The notes below the pieces were generated by a model. The model saw nothing but the letters and a program-made list of their open reading frames with translations. It was not told where the DNA came from and searched no databases. From NCBI GenBank assembly GCA_964501365.1, contig CAZCST010000003.1, positions 1 to 64,000 of the forward strand: 64,000 bases of DNA. Direction: 5' to 3'. The translations under genes and the position numbers were made by a program. The stretch comes from CAZAMB01 sp964501365. GTDB taxonomy: Bacteria; Planctomycetota; Phycisphaerae; UBA1845. Positions 41,078 through 50,228 of the stretch are shown here, piece after piece; the stretch's first letter is position 1; each line of letters begins with the position of its first letter.

Positions 41078-42957
41078 CGCAGCCAACTGATTTACGAGCG
41101 CTGGGGGAGCAGGCGGGGATTCTCGCTGAGTACCTCAATTATGACGGCACTCAGCGAGTCGTTACGTCCGAAGAGACGTATCAGGCCATCCTCCAGTGCA
41201 TGGGATATGAAGTTGGCGACAACGAGGCGCTGTTGCGTGCCATTGGTGTTGCAAGCCCCCTTGATCCTGACAATATCGCAAATCGTCCTGCGCCTGGAAG
41301 GTGTGTCTCGACCGCGGAGCGCTCTTCAAAACCGCAACTTCGCGGAATCTGGTGCAATCTGTATTCCATTCACAGCGCAACCAACTGGGGCGTGGGGGAT
41401 TTTGGAGATCTGCGGCGGCTCATTGCGTGGGCGGCGGAAATTGGCATGGCATTTGTGGCCATCAATCCATTGCATGCACTAAGAAATCGCGGAAGCGATG
41501 TCAGCCCCTACAGGCCGGTAAGTCGCCTCTATCGAAACGAGATTTATCTGGAAACGGAGGCGATCCCTGAGTTTTCCCATTGCGAGCCAGCGCAACAATG
41601 GATGGGCTCAGTGGAGTTTCGTCGTCGGCTCGAGCTTACTCGTGAAGGATCGAATGTCGGTTACGACGCGGTCTCAACGTGGAAACGGGAGATTCTCAAG
41701 ACGCTGCATCAGACCTTTCAGCAAGTGCATGTCGGCCCAAAAACAAAGCGAGGACAGGAGTATGCGGAATACCTGAAACGCGAGGGAGAGGCATTACTTG
41801 GTTTCGCCACTTTTATGGCGATCGAAGAGCAGTATTCGACACGGGGTGGAGACGCTATTGGCTGGTGGCACTGGCCGGGTGGACTTAGCGATTCGCGGTC
41901 GACAGAAGTGCAGGAATTCCGGGGCAAGCATGCCGACGAAGTTGATTTTCATTGCTATGTGCAATTTGAGTTGGACCGCCAGCTTGCTTCACTTGCTCAA
42001 ATGGCCGAAGACGTTGGGATAGAAATCGGATTGTTTGGCGATCTGGCCATTGGCACTTCGCCTGACGGAAGCGATCCGTGGGCGTTTCCGGAGTTGTTCC
42101 TGCAAGGCATTTCGATCGGTGCGCCGCCCGACGACCTCGGCCCGCATGGCCAGAACTGGGGCCTGCCGCCGATGCATCCACGCGTGCTTGTGGAATCGGA
42201 TTTCGCGTATTGGCGGAAACTCTTGCAGAACAACCTCGCCCACATGGGCGCGCTCCGCATCGATCATGTGATGGGATTATTGCGACAATTCTGGATACCT
42301 GACGGATTCGACGGATCGAAAGGAGCATACGTTCGTTTTCCGGCGGAGAGATTGTTCCCCATCCTGGCGGAGGAAAGTCAACGAAGCCGCACGGTTATCG
42401 TTGGCGAAGATTTGGGTACAGTTCCGGAGGGATTTCGCGACATGTTGCAGCGATTTGGCGTGCTTTCCACGCGAGTCGTTCAGTTCGAGCGTGACTGGGA
42501 TGGGTCGTTCAAAGCGGCGGCTGCCTATCCGCACGATGCCTATGTTGTCGTCGAAACGCATGACATGGCTCCGCTGGCTGGTTACGCAGAGGGACGCGAT
42601 CTTGTCATTCGCCGCCAGTTGGGCCTGATCGAGAATGATGCCGAATTGGAGAAATCGCTTCATGGCCGACAACGCAATTGGGAAGCGCTGACTTCACGAC
42701 TCATTCAGGATCGTGTGGGCGATGGTGTTTCGAAGGACGACGTCGGTTCGGTCTGTAGTGCAACGATCCGATTCCTGGCCAAAACTCCTTCGTCCATGAT
42801 CGGTATTTCGCTCGACGATCTCGCAGGCGAGCGCGAGCCGGTCAACATTCCCGGAGTCGGGCAGGACCGGCACCCAAGCTGGTCGCGGAGAATGACCATG
42901 ACCCTGGAGGAAATCATTTCATCGCCTACCATTCGCAATGCGTTGGCGGGACGTTAG
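41074..42957 (+). CDS. malQ: 4-alpha-glucanotransferase (amylomaltase)
   Basis: The 627-residue protein has an N-terminal extension of about 90 residues, as in longer MalQ forms. The GH77 features are IHSATNWGVGDFGDL, NPLHAL, the nucleophile region ALRIDHVMGLLRQFW, IVGEDLGTVPEGFRDML with the acid Glu, and VVETHDMAPLAGY. In most family members the last motif is THD(L/T)PT, so the MAPL reading is a small variation. It moves maltosyl and longer units between glucans. It starts at an ATGA overlap with glgX and precedes glgP in the glycogen operon. Confidence 0.93.
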   Translation: MTQPTDLRALGEQAGILAEYLNYDGTQRVVTSEETYQAILQCMGYEVGDNEALLRAIGVASPLDPDNIANRPAPGRCVSTAERSSKPQLRGIWCNLYSIHSATNWGVGDFGDLRRLIAWAAEIGMAFVAINPLHALRNRGSDVSPYRPVSRLYRNEIYLETEAIPEFSHCEPAQQWMGSVEFRRRLELTREGSNVGYDAVSTWKREILKTLHQTFQQVHVGPKTKRGQEYAEYLKREGEALLGFATFMAIEEQYSTRGGDAIGWWHWPGGLSDSRSTEVQEFRGKHADEVDFHCYVQFELDRQLASLAQMAEDVGIEIGLFGDLAIGTSPDGSDPWAFPELFLQGISIGAPPDDLGPHGQNWGLPPMHPRVLVESDFAYWRKLLQNNLAHMGALRIDHVMGLLRQFWIPDGFDGSKGAYVRFPAERLFPILAEESQRSRTVIVGEDLGTVPEGFRDMLQRFGVLSTRVVQFERDWDGSFKAAAAYPHDAYVVVETHDMAPLAGYAEGRDLVIRRQLGLIENDAELEKSLHGRQRNWEALTSRLIQDRVGDGVSKDDVGSVCSATIRFLAKTPSSMIGISLDDLAGEREPVNIPGVGQDRHPSWSRRMTMTLEEIISSPTIRNALAGR

Positions 42958-42966
42958 GAGCAAGAG

Positions 42967-42990
42967 GTCCTTCGCTTCGCTCAGGATGAC
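42967..42990 (+). repeat. Short dispersed palindromic repeat (low confidence)
   Basis: TCCTTCGCTTCGCTCAGGA with flanking GT and TGAC is a motif I recognise as frequent in intergenic regions of several bacterial phyla. It sits directly behind malQ in the 182-base gap before glgP. I see only one copy in this window. Confidence 0.35.
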
Positions 42991-43139
42991 GGTTGCCTTC
43001 CGGCGGCTTGGATTCTTCTCCGAATCAATCAGCCCTCTTTCCAACTTCGTCGAGGGCTGTATCTTCTGGCAATCACACGGTCGGTCGATAGATCGGGTGA
43101 GGAGTTGTTCGTCCAATAAAGAATTAGTTAAGAGCCAAT

Positions 43140-44867
43140 ATGCCCAACCGACCGTTGACCACTATTTCCAAACCAGAGCAGAGAAAGATCGCCTATTTTT
43201 CAATGGAAATCGGGCTGGATGCGGCCATGCCCACCTACAGCGGCGGTCTTGGCATGCTGGCCGGTGATACCGTTCGCTCGGCGGCGGATCTTCGCGTTCC
43301 GATGGTGGCGGTGACGCTGTTGTATCGAAAGGGGTATTTCTACCAACGGCTGGATCACAGCGGGTGGCAGCGTGAGGAGCCGGCCGTCTGGGTGGTGGAG
43401 GACTTTCTTGCCGAGCTGCCTGCGCGCGTATCGGTGTCGATCGAAGGCCGCGAAGTCCAGTTACGGGCGTGGACAAGAAACGTGGTGGGGCAGGACGGTG
43501 AATTTCGCGTGCCCGCGATTCTGCTGGACTCCGAATTGCCGGAAAACAGCGACGCAGACCGAACTCTGACGCATTACCTTTACGGCGGCGATGCCCGGTA
43601 TCGATTTTGTCAGGAAGTAATCCTGGGCATTGGTGGAGTAAAGATGCTTCGGGCGCTGGGGTTCACGGGGATCGAACGTCATCACATGAATGAGGGGCAC
43701 GCGGCTTGTCTTGCCCTTGAGCTGCTCGACGAGCGACTTCGCGATGCGGGACGAAGTGACGCGACCCGGGAGGACATTGACGCGGTTCGATCTCGATGCG
43801 TGTTCACGACGCACACGCCCGTGCCCGCTGGTCACGATAAGTTTCCTCTGGACCTGGTTCGCGGAGTGCTGGGGGACATGCCGGCACTTGCCAATACGAG
43901 TTTGTTTGAGACCGATGGCCAGTTGAACATGACCTTTCTTGCCTTGAATCTGAGCAGCTTTGTGAACGGCGTCGCGAGGCGGCACGGCGAAGTCGCCCAG
44001 CGGATGTTTCCGCAGTTTCGGGTCGATTTCATCACCAATGGTGTTCATGCGACGACCTGGACGTCGGCCCCCTTTCAAAACCTGTTCGATCGTCATCTTG
44101 TGGGCTGGCGCGCCGATTCATTTGCCCTCCGTGCAGGAAATTCATTGCCATCCGATGAAGTGTGGACGGCGCACCAGGAGGCCAAGGATCTCCTCGTTCA
44201 TTTCGTGAACCGGGAAGACAACGTGGGGATGAATTTGGAGACGTTTACGATCGGGTTTGCCCGGCGTGCGGCCACCTATAAGAGAGTCGGGCTGCTCTTT
44301 CACGACGTGGAATGGCTGCGCAGAATCGCTGAAGAGGTCGGCGGGCTTCAGATTATTTTTGCGGGCAAGGCCCATCCGCACGATGCCCAGGGAAAAGAGC
44401 TGATTCAGAGCTTGTTCAGAGCGAAGGAGGCGCTGAGTTCGGCCATCCGGATTTCGTATCTCGAAAACTACGACATGGAACTGGGCCGACTCATTACATC
44501 AGGTGTGGATTTGTGGCTCAACACGCCGCAGGCGCCGCTGGAGGCGTCCGGGACGAGCGGAATGAAAGCCGCACTCAATGGTGTTCCTTCGCTCAGCATT
44601 GCGGATGGATGGTGGGTGGAAGGCTGCGTGGAAGGGGTCACGGGATGGAACATCGGTGAAGACTTTGGCGTAGAGGGGGGGCACGCGGACAATGCGCGGG
44701 ACGCATCAGCCCTCTATAAGAAGCTCGAACACACCATCCTGCCCATGTTTCATCACGATCAGTCCGCGTTTATCAACGTGATGCAAAATTGCATCGCGAT
44801 CAACGGCTCGTACTTCAACACGCATCGCATGATGTATGAATATGTTCTGAAAGCATATTTTCGCTAG
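43140..44867 (+). CDS. glgP: Alpha-glucan phosphorylase (short form)
   Basis: At 575 residues this is the short alpha-glucan phosphorylase type rather than the form of about 800 residues. Its start (KIAYFSMEIGLDAAMPTYSG) and the PLP site EASGTSGMKAALNG near residue 475 are characteristic, with the lysine in that motif carrying PLP. Other marks are HMNEGHAA, TTHTPVPAGHDKF, NGVHATTWTS and FARRAATYKR. It releases glucose-1-phosphate from glucan ends. It lies 182 bases after malQ. Together with glgX and malQ it gives complete glycogen breakdown. Confidence 0.93.
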   Translation: MPNRPLTTISKPEQRKIAYFSMEIGLDAAMPTYSGGLGMLAGDTVRSAADLRVPMVAVTLLYRKGYFYQRLDHSGWQREEPAVWVVEDFLAELPARVSVSIEGREVQLRAWTRNVVGQDGEFRVPAILLDSELPENSDADRTLTHYLYGGDARYRFCQEVILGIGGVKMLRALGFTGIERHHMNEGHAACLALELLDERLRDAGRSDATREDIDAVRSRCVFTTHTPVPAGHDKFPLDLVRGVLGDMPALANTSLFETDGQLNMTFLALNLSSFVNGVARRHGEVAQRMFPQFRVDFITNGVHATTWTSAPFQNLFDRHLVGWRADSFALRAGNSLPSDEVWTAHQEAKDLLVHFVNREDNVGMNLETFTIGFARRAATYKRVGLLFHDVEWLRRIAEEVGGLQIIFAGKAHPHDAQGKELIQSLFRAKEALSSAIRISYLENYDMELGRLITSGVDLWLNTPQAPLEASGTSGMKAALNGVPSLSIADGWWVEGCVEGVTGWNIGEDFGVEGGHADNARDASALYKKLEHTILPMFHHDQSAFINVMQNCIAINGSYFNTHRMMYEYVLKAYFR

Positions 44868-45034
44868 TTCTTTTCCTGTTTTTCAGTTTTCCGCAATAGT
44901 CGCCGCCGCGAGAGTTCCAGTGCAATTTTAGAGAAAATGCAACGTTATCGGGCGGTCGCGGGACTAAACTCTTGGGTTCCGGAATTCTATAATGGGCACG
45001 GAGTTGGGATGTCCGTCCTTGGGGGAGAGTTCCG

Positions 45035-46756
45035 ATGTCGATTCGCGGGTTGAACCTCATCGTGGGGTTCGCGTCTGTCCTTGCAGGTCAAATGGAGATT
45101 GCGCGGGCGGACACGCCTCTGACTACGATCCGAGTGGCGTCCGGATTGAGTTACCCCACGTTTGTCACGCATGCACCCGGTGACTACGATCGACTATTCA
45201 TTCTCGAACAGCGCGGGAAAATCAAAATTCTCAAGGGCGGACAGATTCTGCCTACACCGTTTCTTGATATTTCCACGAAAGTGAGCCTGGGAGGGGAGCA
45301 GGGATTGCTTGGCCTCGCCTTTCATCCTGATTTTGCGAATAACCGACAGTTTTTCATCGACTACACTGACACGGCCGGTGACACGATCGTGGCAAAATAC
45401 ACTGTGTCGGACACCGATCCGGATCAGGCCAACAAGACCGGAGACACGATCCTATTTGTCGACCAACCCTACGTCAATCACAACGGAGGATGGATCGAAT
45501 TCGGCCCCGACGGATATTTGTATATTGCCCTGGGAGATGGCGGCGACCAGGGCGATCCCGATGATCGGGGACAGTCCATCTCCGGTGATCTGCTCGGCAA
45601 TCTTCTGCGCATCGACGTGAATGGCGATGATTTCCCCGGTGACACGCTGCGCGACTATCGCATCCCTCCCGACAACCCCTTCGTCGGGCGAGTGGGAGAG
45701 GACGAAATCTGGGCCTATGGTCTGCGCAACCCATGGCGCAACGCCTTCGATAGCAAGACCGGAGATTTATGGATCGCCGACGTGGGCGAAGGCAATTGGG
45801 AGGAAATCAATTTCCAGCCTGCGTCCAGCACAGGCGGTCAAAACTACGGTTGGAATTGCATGGAAGGAACCGAGTGTGCGACGTTTGGCGCCTGCGATTG
45901 CGCAGCGCTGGATTCCGTTTTGCCTATCTACCAATATTCGCACGGGAACTTCAGCCGATGCGCCATTACCGGAGGTGCCGTCTATCGTGGCTGCGAAATT
46001 CCGGATCTGGCTGGGACGTATTTCTTTGCGGACTATTGCAGCGGGCAAATCTGGAGCATGACATACGACGGCGTGACGGCCAGCGTGGTGGAGCGAACGG
46101 CTGAACTGGCTCCGGCCGTGCCTTTGGTCATCTCCAACGTCTCCTCGTTCGGAGCGGATGCAGCCGGCGAAATCTACATCTGCGATCGCGCGAGCACCAC
46201 CGGAGAATTGTACAAGATCATTCCCAGGTCGGGCGTGCCTGTGGTCGTGAGTACCGACCCGCCCGACGGGGCGATCGACGCCCGCACTCCGTTGGCCCCG
46301 GACGGCGTGACGCAGGTCGGCATGGACCAGGTCACGTTTTATTTCGATAGACCCACGAATTGCTCGGCCCCCGAAAACTTTGTCGTTCGGCAACAGGGAG
46401 TGGCCGGTTCAGCCCCCATTGTCACGAGCGTGCAGTCGGTGGAGAACAACGGGCTTCGGGCGACGCTGAATCACCCGATTACCCCGAAGGCATGGACCAT
46501 GATCACGCACGGTCCCGCCCGGACGACCATACGCCTTGGCTACCTGCCCGGCGACGCAAGTGGCGATGGCCTGAGCAGCGCATCTGACATTCTTGACCTG
46601 GTGGATTTCCTCAATGGAATCGGACCATCGCGTCCCATTTGGTCCACCGATCTCGATCGCTCAGGCGTGGCCGCTCCCGCGGACATTCTCAAGTTGATTG
46701 ATCTTCTCAATGGTGCCGGCAATCTTGATCCGTACGTCGGCGTGAGTCTGCCGTGA
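45035..46756 (+). CDS. Secreted PQQ-type sugar dehydrogenase with dockerin-like tail
   Basis: The 573-residue protein has a signal peptide (LIVGFASVLAGQMEIARA). Residues of about 28-400 are the six-bladed glucose/sorbosone dehydrogenase propeller: EQGLLGLAFHPDF, NHNGGWIEFGPDGYLYIALG, DGGDQGDP, RNPWRNAFDSKTGDLWIADV, GGQNYGWNCMEG and TGGAVYRG. The enzyme oxidises aldoses with PQQ in the periplasm. After a beta-sandwich part the end has two calcium-loop repeats (GDASGDGLSSASDILDLVDF and TDLDRSGVAAPADILKLIDL), a dockerin-like pair. GGGGGAG precedes the ATG. No PQQ synthesis gene is nearby. Confidence 0.88.
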   Translation: MSIRGLNLIVGFASVLAGQMEIARADTPLTTIRVASGLSYPTFVTHAPGDYDRLFILEQRGKIKILKGGQILPTPFLDISTKVSLGGEQGLLGLAFHPDFANNRQFFIDYTDTAGDTIVAKYTVSDTDPDQANKTGDTILFVDQPYVNHNGGWIEFGPDGYLYIALGDGGDQGDPDDRGQSISGDLLGNLLRIDVNGDDFPGDTLRDYRIPPDNPFVGRVGEDEIWAYGLRNPWRNAFDSKTGDLWIADVGEGNWEEINFQPASSTGGQNYGWNCMEGTECATFGACDCAALDSVLPIYQYSHGNFSRCAITGGAVYRGCEIPDLAGTYFFADYCSGQIWSMTYDGVTASVVERTAELAPAVPLVISNVSSFGADAAGEIYICDRASTTGELYKIIPRSGVPVVVSTDPPDGAIDARTPLAPDGVTQVGMDQVTFYFDRPTNCSAPENFVVRQQGVAGSAPIVTSVQSVENNGLRATLNHPITPKAWTMITHGPARTTIRLGYLPGDASGDGLSSASDILDLVDFLNGIGPSRPIWSTDLDRSGVAAPADILKLIDLLNGAGNLDPYVGVSLP

Positions 46757-47411
46757 CGAAATTTGTACGAAGGCGCGCATAGCTCGACGCATCATTCGAC
46801 GTTCCACTTTCGTTCCATTTTCTTCAACTAGCGCGCTTCGCATGTCGTTTGCAAGCGCGAAAACAAAAAATTTTCAAATTTTTTTTGCTTGTCTTTTTTG
46901 ACGCGCTTCAAGGAATGATCACGTTGATCAACGCGCGCATGTGGATCGCGTTCGGCAACGTGACCGGGACGTTGGAATCATGCGAGTCAATGCGATACGA
47001 AGAGCCGGAAACAGCATCATGGCAATTGCGGAACATTTCTCTTGCGTGTCCCTTCGTGTTGATTCGGTCGTGCGATCGAGAGTCATGCTTACTCCGCCGC
47101 CTTCTCAAAGATTGCAAATCTCTCAATGATTTGCGGGGTTTTCTTGCACGATTCCCTCGCGTCACGTTCGTCGAAGTTGATGAATCGAGGCTCGCTGGTC
47201 GATAAAGACATCGTGCGTCAAGGCGGATGCGATCGTCGATCATGTTGTCCGGCGATTTGCACAAACGCAGGATGCGAAACGATTCGTATGCCGTGCTGAG
47301 TATGTGCCACGCGATGTCGCTCGCGCAAAATTTTCGACGACTGGCCATCGGTTTGATGAGTTCGGGCGCGTGTAACCGACATTGAAAATCGCCTCAAAGG
47401 CAAAAAATCTT
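46757..47411. other. Unexplained non-coding stretch of about 650 bases
   Basis: It starts with a CGCGCTT/AAGCGCG hairpin (46832-46859) followed by an AT-rich tract with T-runs (46860-46899). The rest is unusually rich in CGATCG, GATCG and GCATG words. Frames of 118 residues (plus strand) and 146 residues (minus strand) are open but resemble no family, overlap each other, and have no ribosome site. It leads directly into the promoter of the 22-residue peptide gene. I can name no function. Confidence 0.45.
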
Positions 47412-47439
47412 TTGACAGGCTCCAGTGAACGTGTAGTAT
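47412..47439 (+). promoter_or_regulatory. Sigma-70 promoter of the Lys-rich peptide gene
   Basis: TTGACA (47412-47417) is a perfect -35 box, followed after 16 bases by TAGTAT (47434-47439), a 4-of-6 match to the -10 box. Transcription would start near 47446, only about 20 bases before the ATG of the small gene. Confidence 0.7.
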
Positions 47440-47464
47440 TTACTCAAGAAAGGAGGTGACGCTA

Positions 47465-47533
47465 ATGGCTAAGAAACGAAAGGCTGCCAAGTCTTCAAAG
47501 AAGAAGGCTAAGAAGTCCGCAAAGAAGAAGTAA
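47465..47533 (+). CDS. 22-residue lysine-rich basic peptide
   Basis: The 22 codons encode MAKKRKAAKSSKKKAKKSAK plus KK, with 12 Lys and 1 Arg. A full-length Shine-Dalgarno AAGGAGGTGA (47450-47459) lies 5 bases before the ATG, a sigma-70 promoter lies directly upstream, and a strong terminator follows at 47639. These signals together argue for a real, highly expressed single-gene unit. The composition is like the Lys/Ala tails of bacterial histone H1-like proteins, so binding of DNA, RNA or another polyanion is likely, but this is inference. The neighbours (PQQ dehydrogenase, wecB) do not explain it. Confidence 0.75.
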   Translation: MAKKRKAAKSSKKKAKKSAKKK

Positions 47534-47638
47534 GGTCGTGCCCTCCGCGTCGGGCGTGATAACGCCGGATGATCACTGACGAAAGTCGCCACGGCCGTCG
47601 GTAATCCTGAGCGAGCGCCAAGCGGAGATGGCCAAAAT

Positions 47639-47691
47639 GACGGAACGGAAGGTGTCGCATCGCCACGGCGACATCTTCCGTTCGTCTTTTT
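47639..47691 (+). terminator. Rho-independent terminator
   Basis: GACGGAACGGAAGGTGTCGC (starting 47639) pairs with GGCGACATCTTCCGTTCGTC (47667-47686) with one bulge, followed by five Ts. It ends the short transcript that carries the 22-residue peptide gene. In the 280-base gap 47534-47813 nothing else is evident apart from a C-run/G-run palindrome fragment near 47785. Confidence 0.8.
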
Positions 47692-47813
47692 ACGAAACCT
47701 GCGTTTGATTGTCTGAGTCCAACCTCTCCCTAATCCTCATCCCTTGTGCTTTTGAACCCCGAACTTGGCCTCCCTCTGAAGCCCCCCCCAATAGGGGTCG
47801 ATAATATGTAGAT

Positions 47814-48908
47814 ATGCACCGGGTACTTTGCATCTGCGGGGCGCGGCCAAACTTCATGAAAATCGCCCCTTTACTGACTGGTTTGCGACAGCGCGGCGGT
47901 ATCGACGCGCAGTTGGTCCACACCGGCCAGCATTACGACGAAAAAATGAGCCGGTCGTTTTTCTCCGACCTGGGCATCCCGCAGCCCGACGTCAACCTCG
48001 AAGTCGGCAGCGGATCGCATGCCGTTCAGACCGCCGAAATCATGAAGCGGTTCGAACCGGTCTGCCTCGAACGCCGTCCCGATTGGGTGATCGTCGTCGG
48101 CGACGTGAACAGCACGATTGCGTGCGCCCTGGTGGCCGCCAAGTTGAACATCAAGGTCGCCCACGTCGAGGCCGGTTTGCGAAGCTTCGACCGCACCATG
48201 CCCGAGGAAGTCAATCGCGTCCTTACGGATGCGATCAGCGATTTGCTCTTTGTCAGCGAACCCAGCGGCGTGGAAAACTTGCGAAAGGAAGGAATCGACG
48301 ATCGCAAGATTCATCTCGTGGGAAACGTGATGATTGACACGCTGCTCCAGAACCGGTCGCGGGCCGACGAATCACGCATCGTGGAGGGATTGGGATTGCG
48401 GCCGCGACAATATGCCGTGCTCACTCTGCACAGACCAAGCAACGTGGATCGCCGCGAATCGTTCGAGCCGATCCTTAGTGCCCTGGAGCGAATCGCCCGC
48501 GATATGCCGATCGTGTTCCCCGTACACCCGCGCTCGCGCAAGAATATCACCTCGATGGGCCTCGATCCGCGCCTGGCCAAGGCCGCCAATATCAAACTGA
48601 TTGAACCGCTGGGTTATCTGGATTTTCTCAAGCTGATGGCCGAATCCGCGATGGTGCTCACTGATTCCGGTGGAATTCAGGAGGAGACCACGATATTGGG
48701 GGTTGCCTGCCTGACGCTCCGCGACAACACCGAACGGCCTGTTACCACCACCCAGGGAACCAATCGTATCGCAGGGAGCACGACCGAGGGTATCCTTCGA
48801 GCGTATGATACAGTGCGGAAGAACCCGCCGTCCGGCAAACGACCCGACCTGTGGGACGGCAAGGCCGCCCAGCGGATTGTGGATGTCCTGGTGAGATCGC
48901 TTTCATGA
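47814..48908 (+). CDS. wecB: UDP-N-acetylglucosamine 2-epimerase (non-hydrolysing)
   Basis: This 364-residue enzyme interconverts UDP-GlcNAc and UDP-ManNAc. Family marks are GARPNFMKIAPL, LVHTGQHYDEKMS, VVGDVNSTIACAL, VAHVEAGLRSFDR, MPEEVNRVLTD and LTDSGGIQEETTI. It starts a four-gene exopolysaccharide precursor group and overlaps the next gene by an ATGA, so the two are translationally coupled. UDP-ManNAc would feed a surface polymer. Confidence 0.93.
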   Translation: MHRVLCICGARPNFMKIAPLLTGLRQRGGIDAQLVHTGQHYDEKMSRSFFSDLGIPQPDVNLEVGSGSHAVQTAEIMKRFEPVCLERRPDWVIVVGDVNSTIACALVAAKLNIKVAHVEAGLRSFDRTMPEEVNRVLTDAISDLLFVSEPSGVENLRKEGIDDRKIHLVGNVMIDTLLQNRSRADESRIVEGLGLRPRQYAVLTLHRPSNVDRRESFEPILSALERIARDMPIVFPVHPRSRKNITSMGLDPRLAKAANIKLIEPLGYLDFLKLMAESAMVLTDSGGIQEETTILGVACLTLRDNTERPVTTTQGTNRIAGSTTEGILRAYDTVRKNPPSGKRPDLWDGKAAQRIVDVLVRSLS

Positions 48909-50221
48909 ATATTTCCGTCATAGGAACAGGTTACGTAGGACTCGTTGCAGGCGCTTGCCTTTCCGATAGCGGCCATCGCGTCCTGTGTGTGGACAAGGAC
49001 ACGGGAAAGATCGCAAGACTCAGCCGTGGTGAGATTCCCATATTCGAGCCGGGGCTTGCCGAGATCGTCCAGCGAAACCAGAAGGCCAGCCGCCTGGCAT
49101 TTACGTCGGACCTGGAGGCCGCCATCAAGCACGGACGGGTCATCTTCATTGCCGTCGGCACTCCGGAAGGAGCCAACGGCGAGCCTGACCTGTCTTCGAT
49201 TCTTCAGGTGGCCACGACCATCGGGAAAATCATGGACGGCTATCGGGTTGTGGTGATGAAGAGCACCGTGCCGGTGGGAACGCATCTCAAGGTGACCAAA
49301 GCCATTGGCGAACAGACGGCACATCCCTTCGATTATGTCAGCAATCCGGAATTCCTTAAGGAGGGTGCTGCGATCGAGGACTTCACCCGTCCCGATCGAG
49401 TCGTACTCGGAACGAGCAATCCGGCGGCCGGCGAAATCATGCGCGAAATTTACGCCTCGTTCATGCGCCGCGATGAGAAAATCATGCTGATGGACCCGGC
49501 CAGCGCGGAAATGACCAAGTACGCGGCCAACGCCATGCTCGCCCTGCGCATTTCGTTTATCAACGAGATGAGCGGGCTTTGCGAAAGGTACGGCGCCGAC
49601 ATCGAAAGCGTCCGGCGCGGAGTCGGCTCCGACTCCCGCATCGGCAGTGCCTTTCTCTATCCCGGCGTGGGTTATGGCGGTTCCTGCTTCCCCAAGGACG
49701 TCAATGCACTCATCGCCATGGGCAAGGCTGTCGATTTTCCGGCCAGCCTTGCCTCCGCCGCTCAGGAAATCAATCTTCGCCAGCGAAAGCGATTCGCCCG
49801 CCGGGTAATCGATCACTTTGGCAGCGCCGCGAAATCGACGACTCTCGCCGTCTGGGGTCTGGCCTTCAAGGCCTGGACGGATGACATCCGTGAATCGCCC
49901 GCGATCGCGGCCATTCGCATGTTTGTCGAGTGCGGAATGAAGATTCAGGCACACGACCCCGAAGCGATCTCCAAGGCAAGGGCGGAACTCGGTGACTCCG
50001 TGACGTTTTGCGACGAGCCGTACCAGACCCTTGAGCGTGCCGACGCGCTGGCCATCTTTACGGACTGGCCGCAGTTCCGGACGCCGGATTTTGACGTGAT
50101 TGGCAGTCGCCTTCGCAATCGCCTGATTTTCGACGGCCGCAATCTGTACGACCCCGTCGCCATGGCCCGCCGAGGATTCAAATACATCTGTGTCGGCCGC
50201 CCAACCCGCCAGCCCGCGTGA
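48905..50221 (+). CDS. ugd: UDP-glucose 6-dehydrogenase
   Basis: The product has 438 residues from ATG 48905, which overlaps the wecB stop. The NAD site is ISVIGTGYVGLVAG and the catalytic Cys261 lies in GYGGSCFPKD. The upstream GSDSRIGSAFLYPGVG is closer to UDP-glucose dehydrogenases than to UDP-ManNAc dehydrogenases. It oxidises UDP-glucose twice to UDP-glucuronate. The next gene converts UDP-glucuronate onward, which supports this choice, although the wecB neighbour means a WecC role is not excluded. Confidence 0.88.
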   Translation: MNISVIGTGYVGLVAGACLSDSGHRVLCVDKDTGKIARLSRGEIPIFEPGLAEIVQRNQKASRLAFTSDLEAAIKHGRVIFIAVGTPEGANGEPDLSSILQVATTIGKIMDGYRVVVMKSTVPVGTHLKVTKAIGEQTAHPFDYVSNPEFLKEGAAIEDFTRPDRVVLGTSNPAAGEIMREIYASFMRRDEKIMLMDPASAEMTKYAANAMLALRISFINEMSGLCERYGADIESVRRGVGSDSRIGSAFLYPGVGYGGSCFPKDVNALIAMGKAVDFPASLASAAQEINLRQRKRFARRVIDHFGSAAKSTTLAVWGLAFKAWTDDIRESPAIAAIRMFVECGMKIQAHDPEAISKARAELGDSVTFCDEPYQTLERADALAIFTDWPQFRTPDFDVIGSRLRNRLIFDGRNLYDPVAMARRGFKYICVGRPTRQPA

Positions 50222-50228
50222 CGCTATT

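Noticed and set aside
46849..47348. Overlapping frames of 118 codons (plus) and 146 codons (minus) in the odd stretch before the Lys-rich peptide gene
   Set aside because: They overlap each other, lack ribosome sites and family features. I keep the region as unexplained non-coding sequence.
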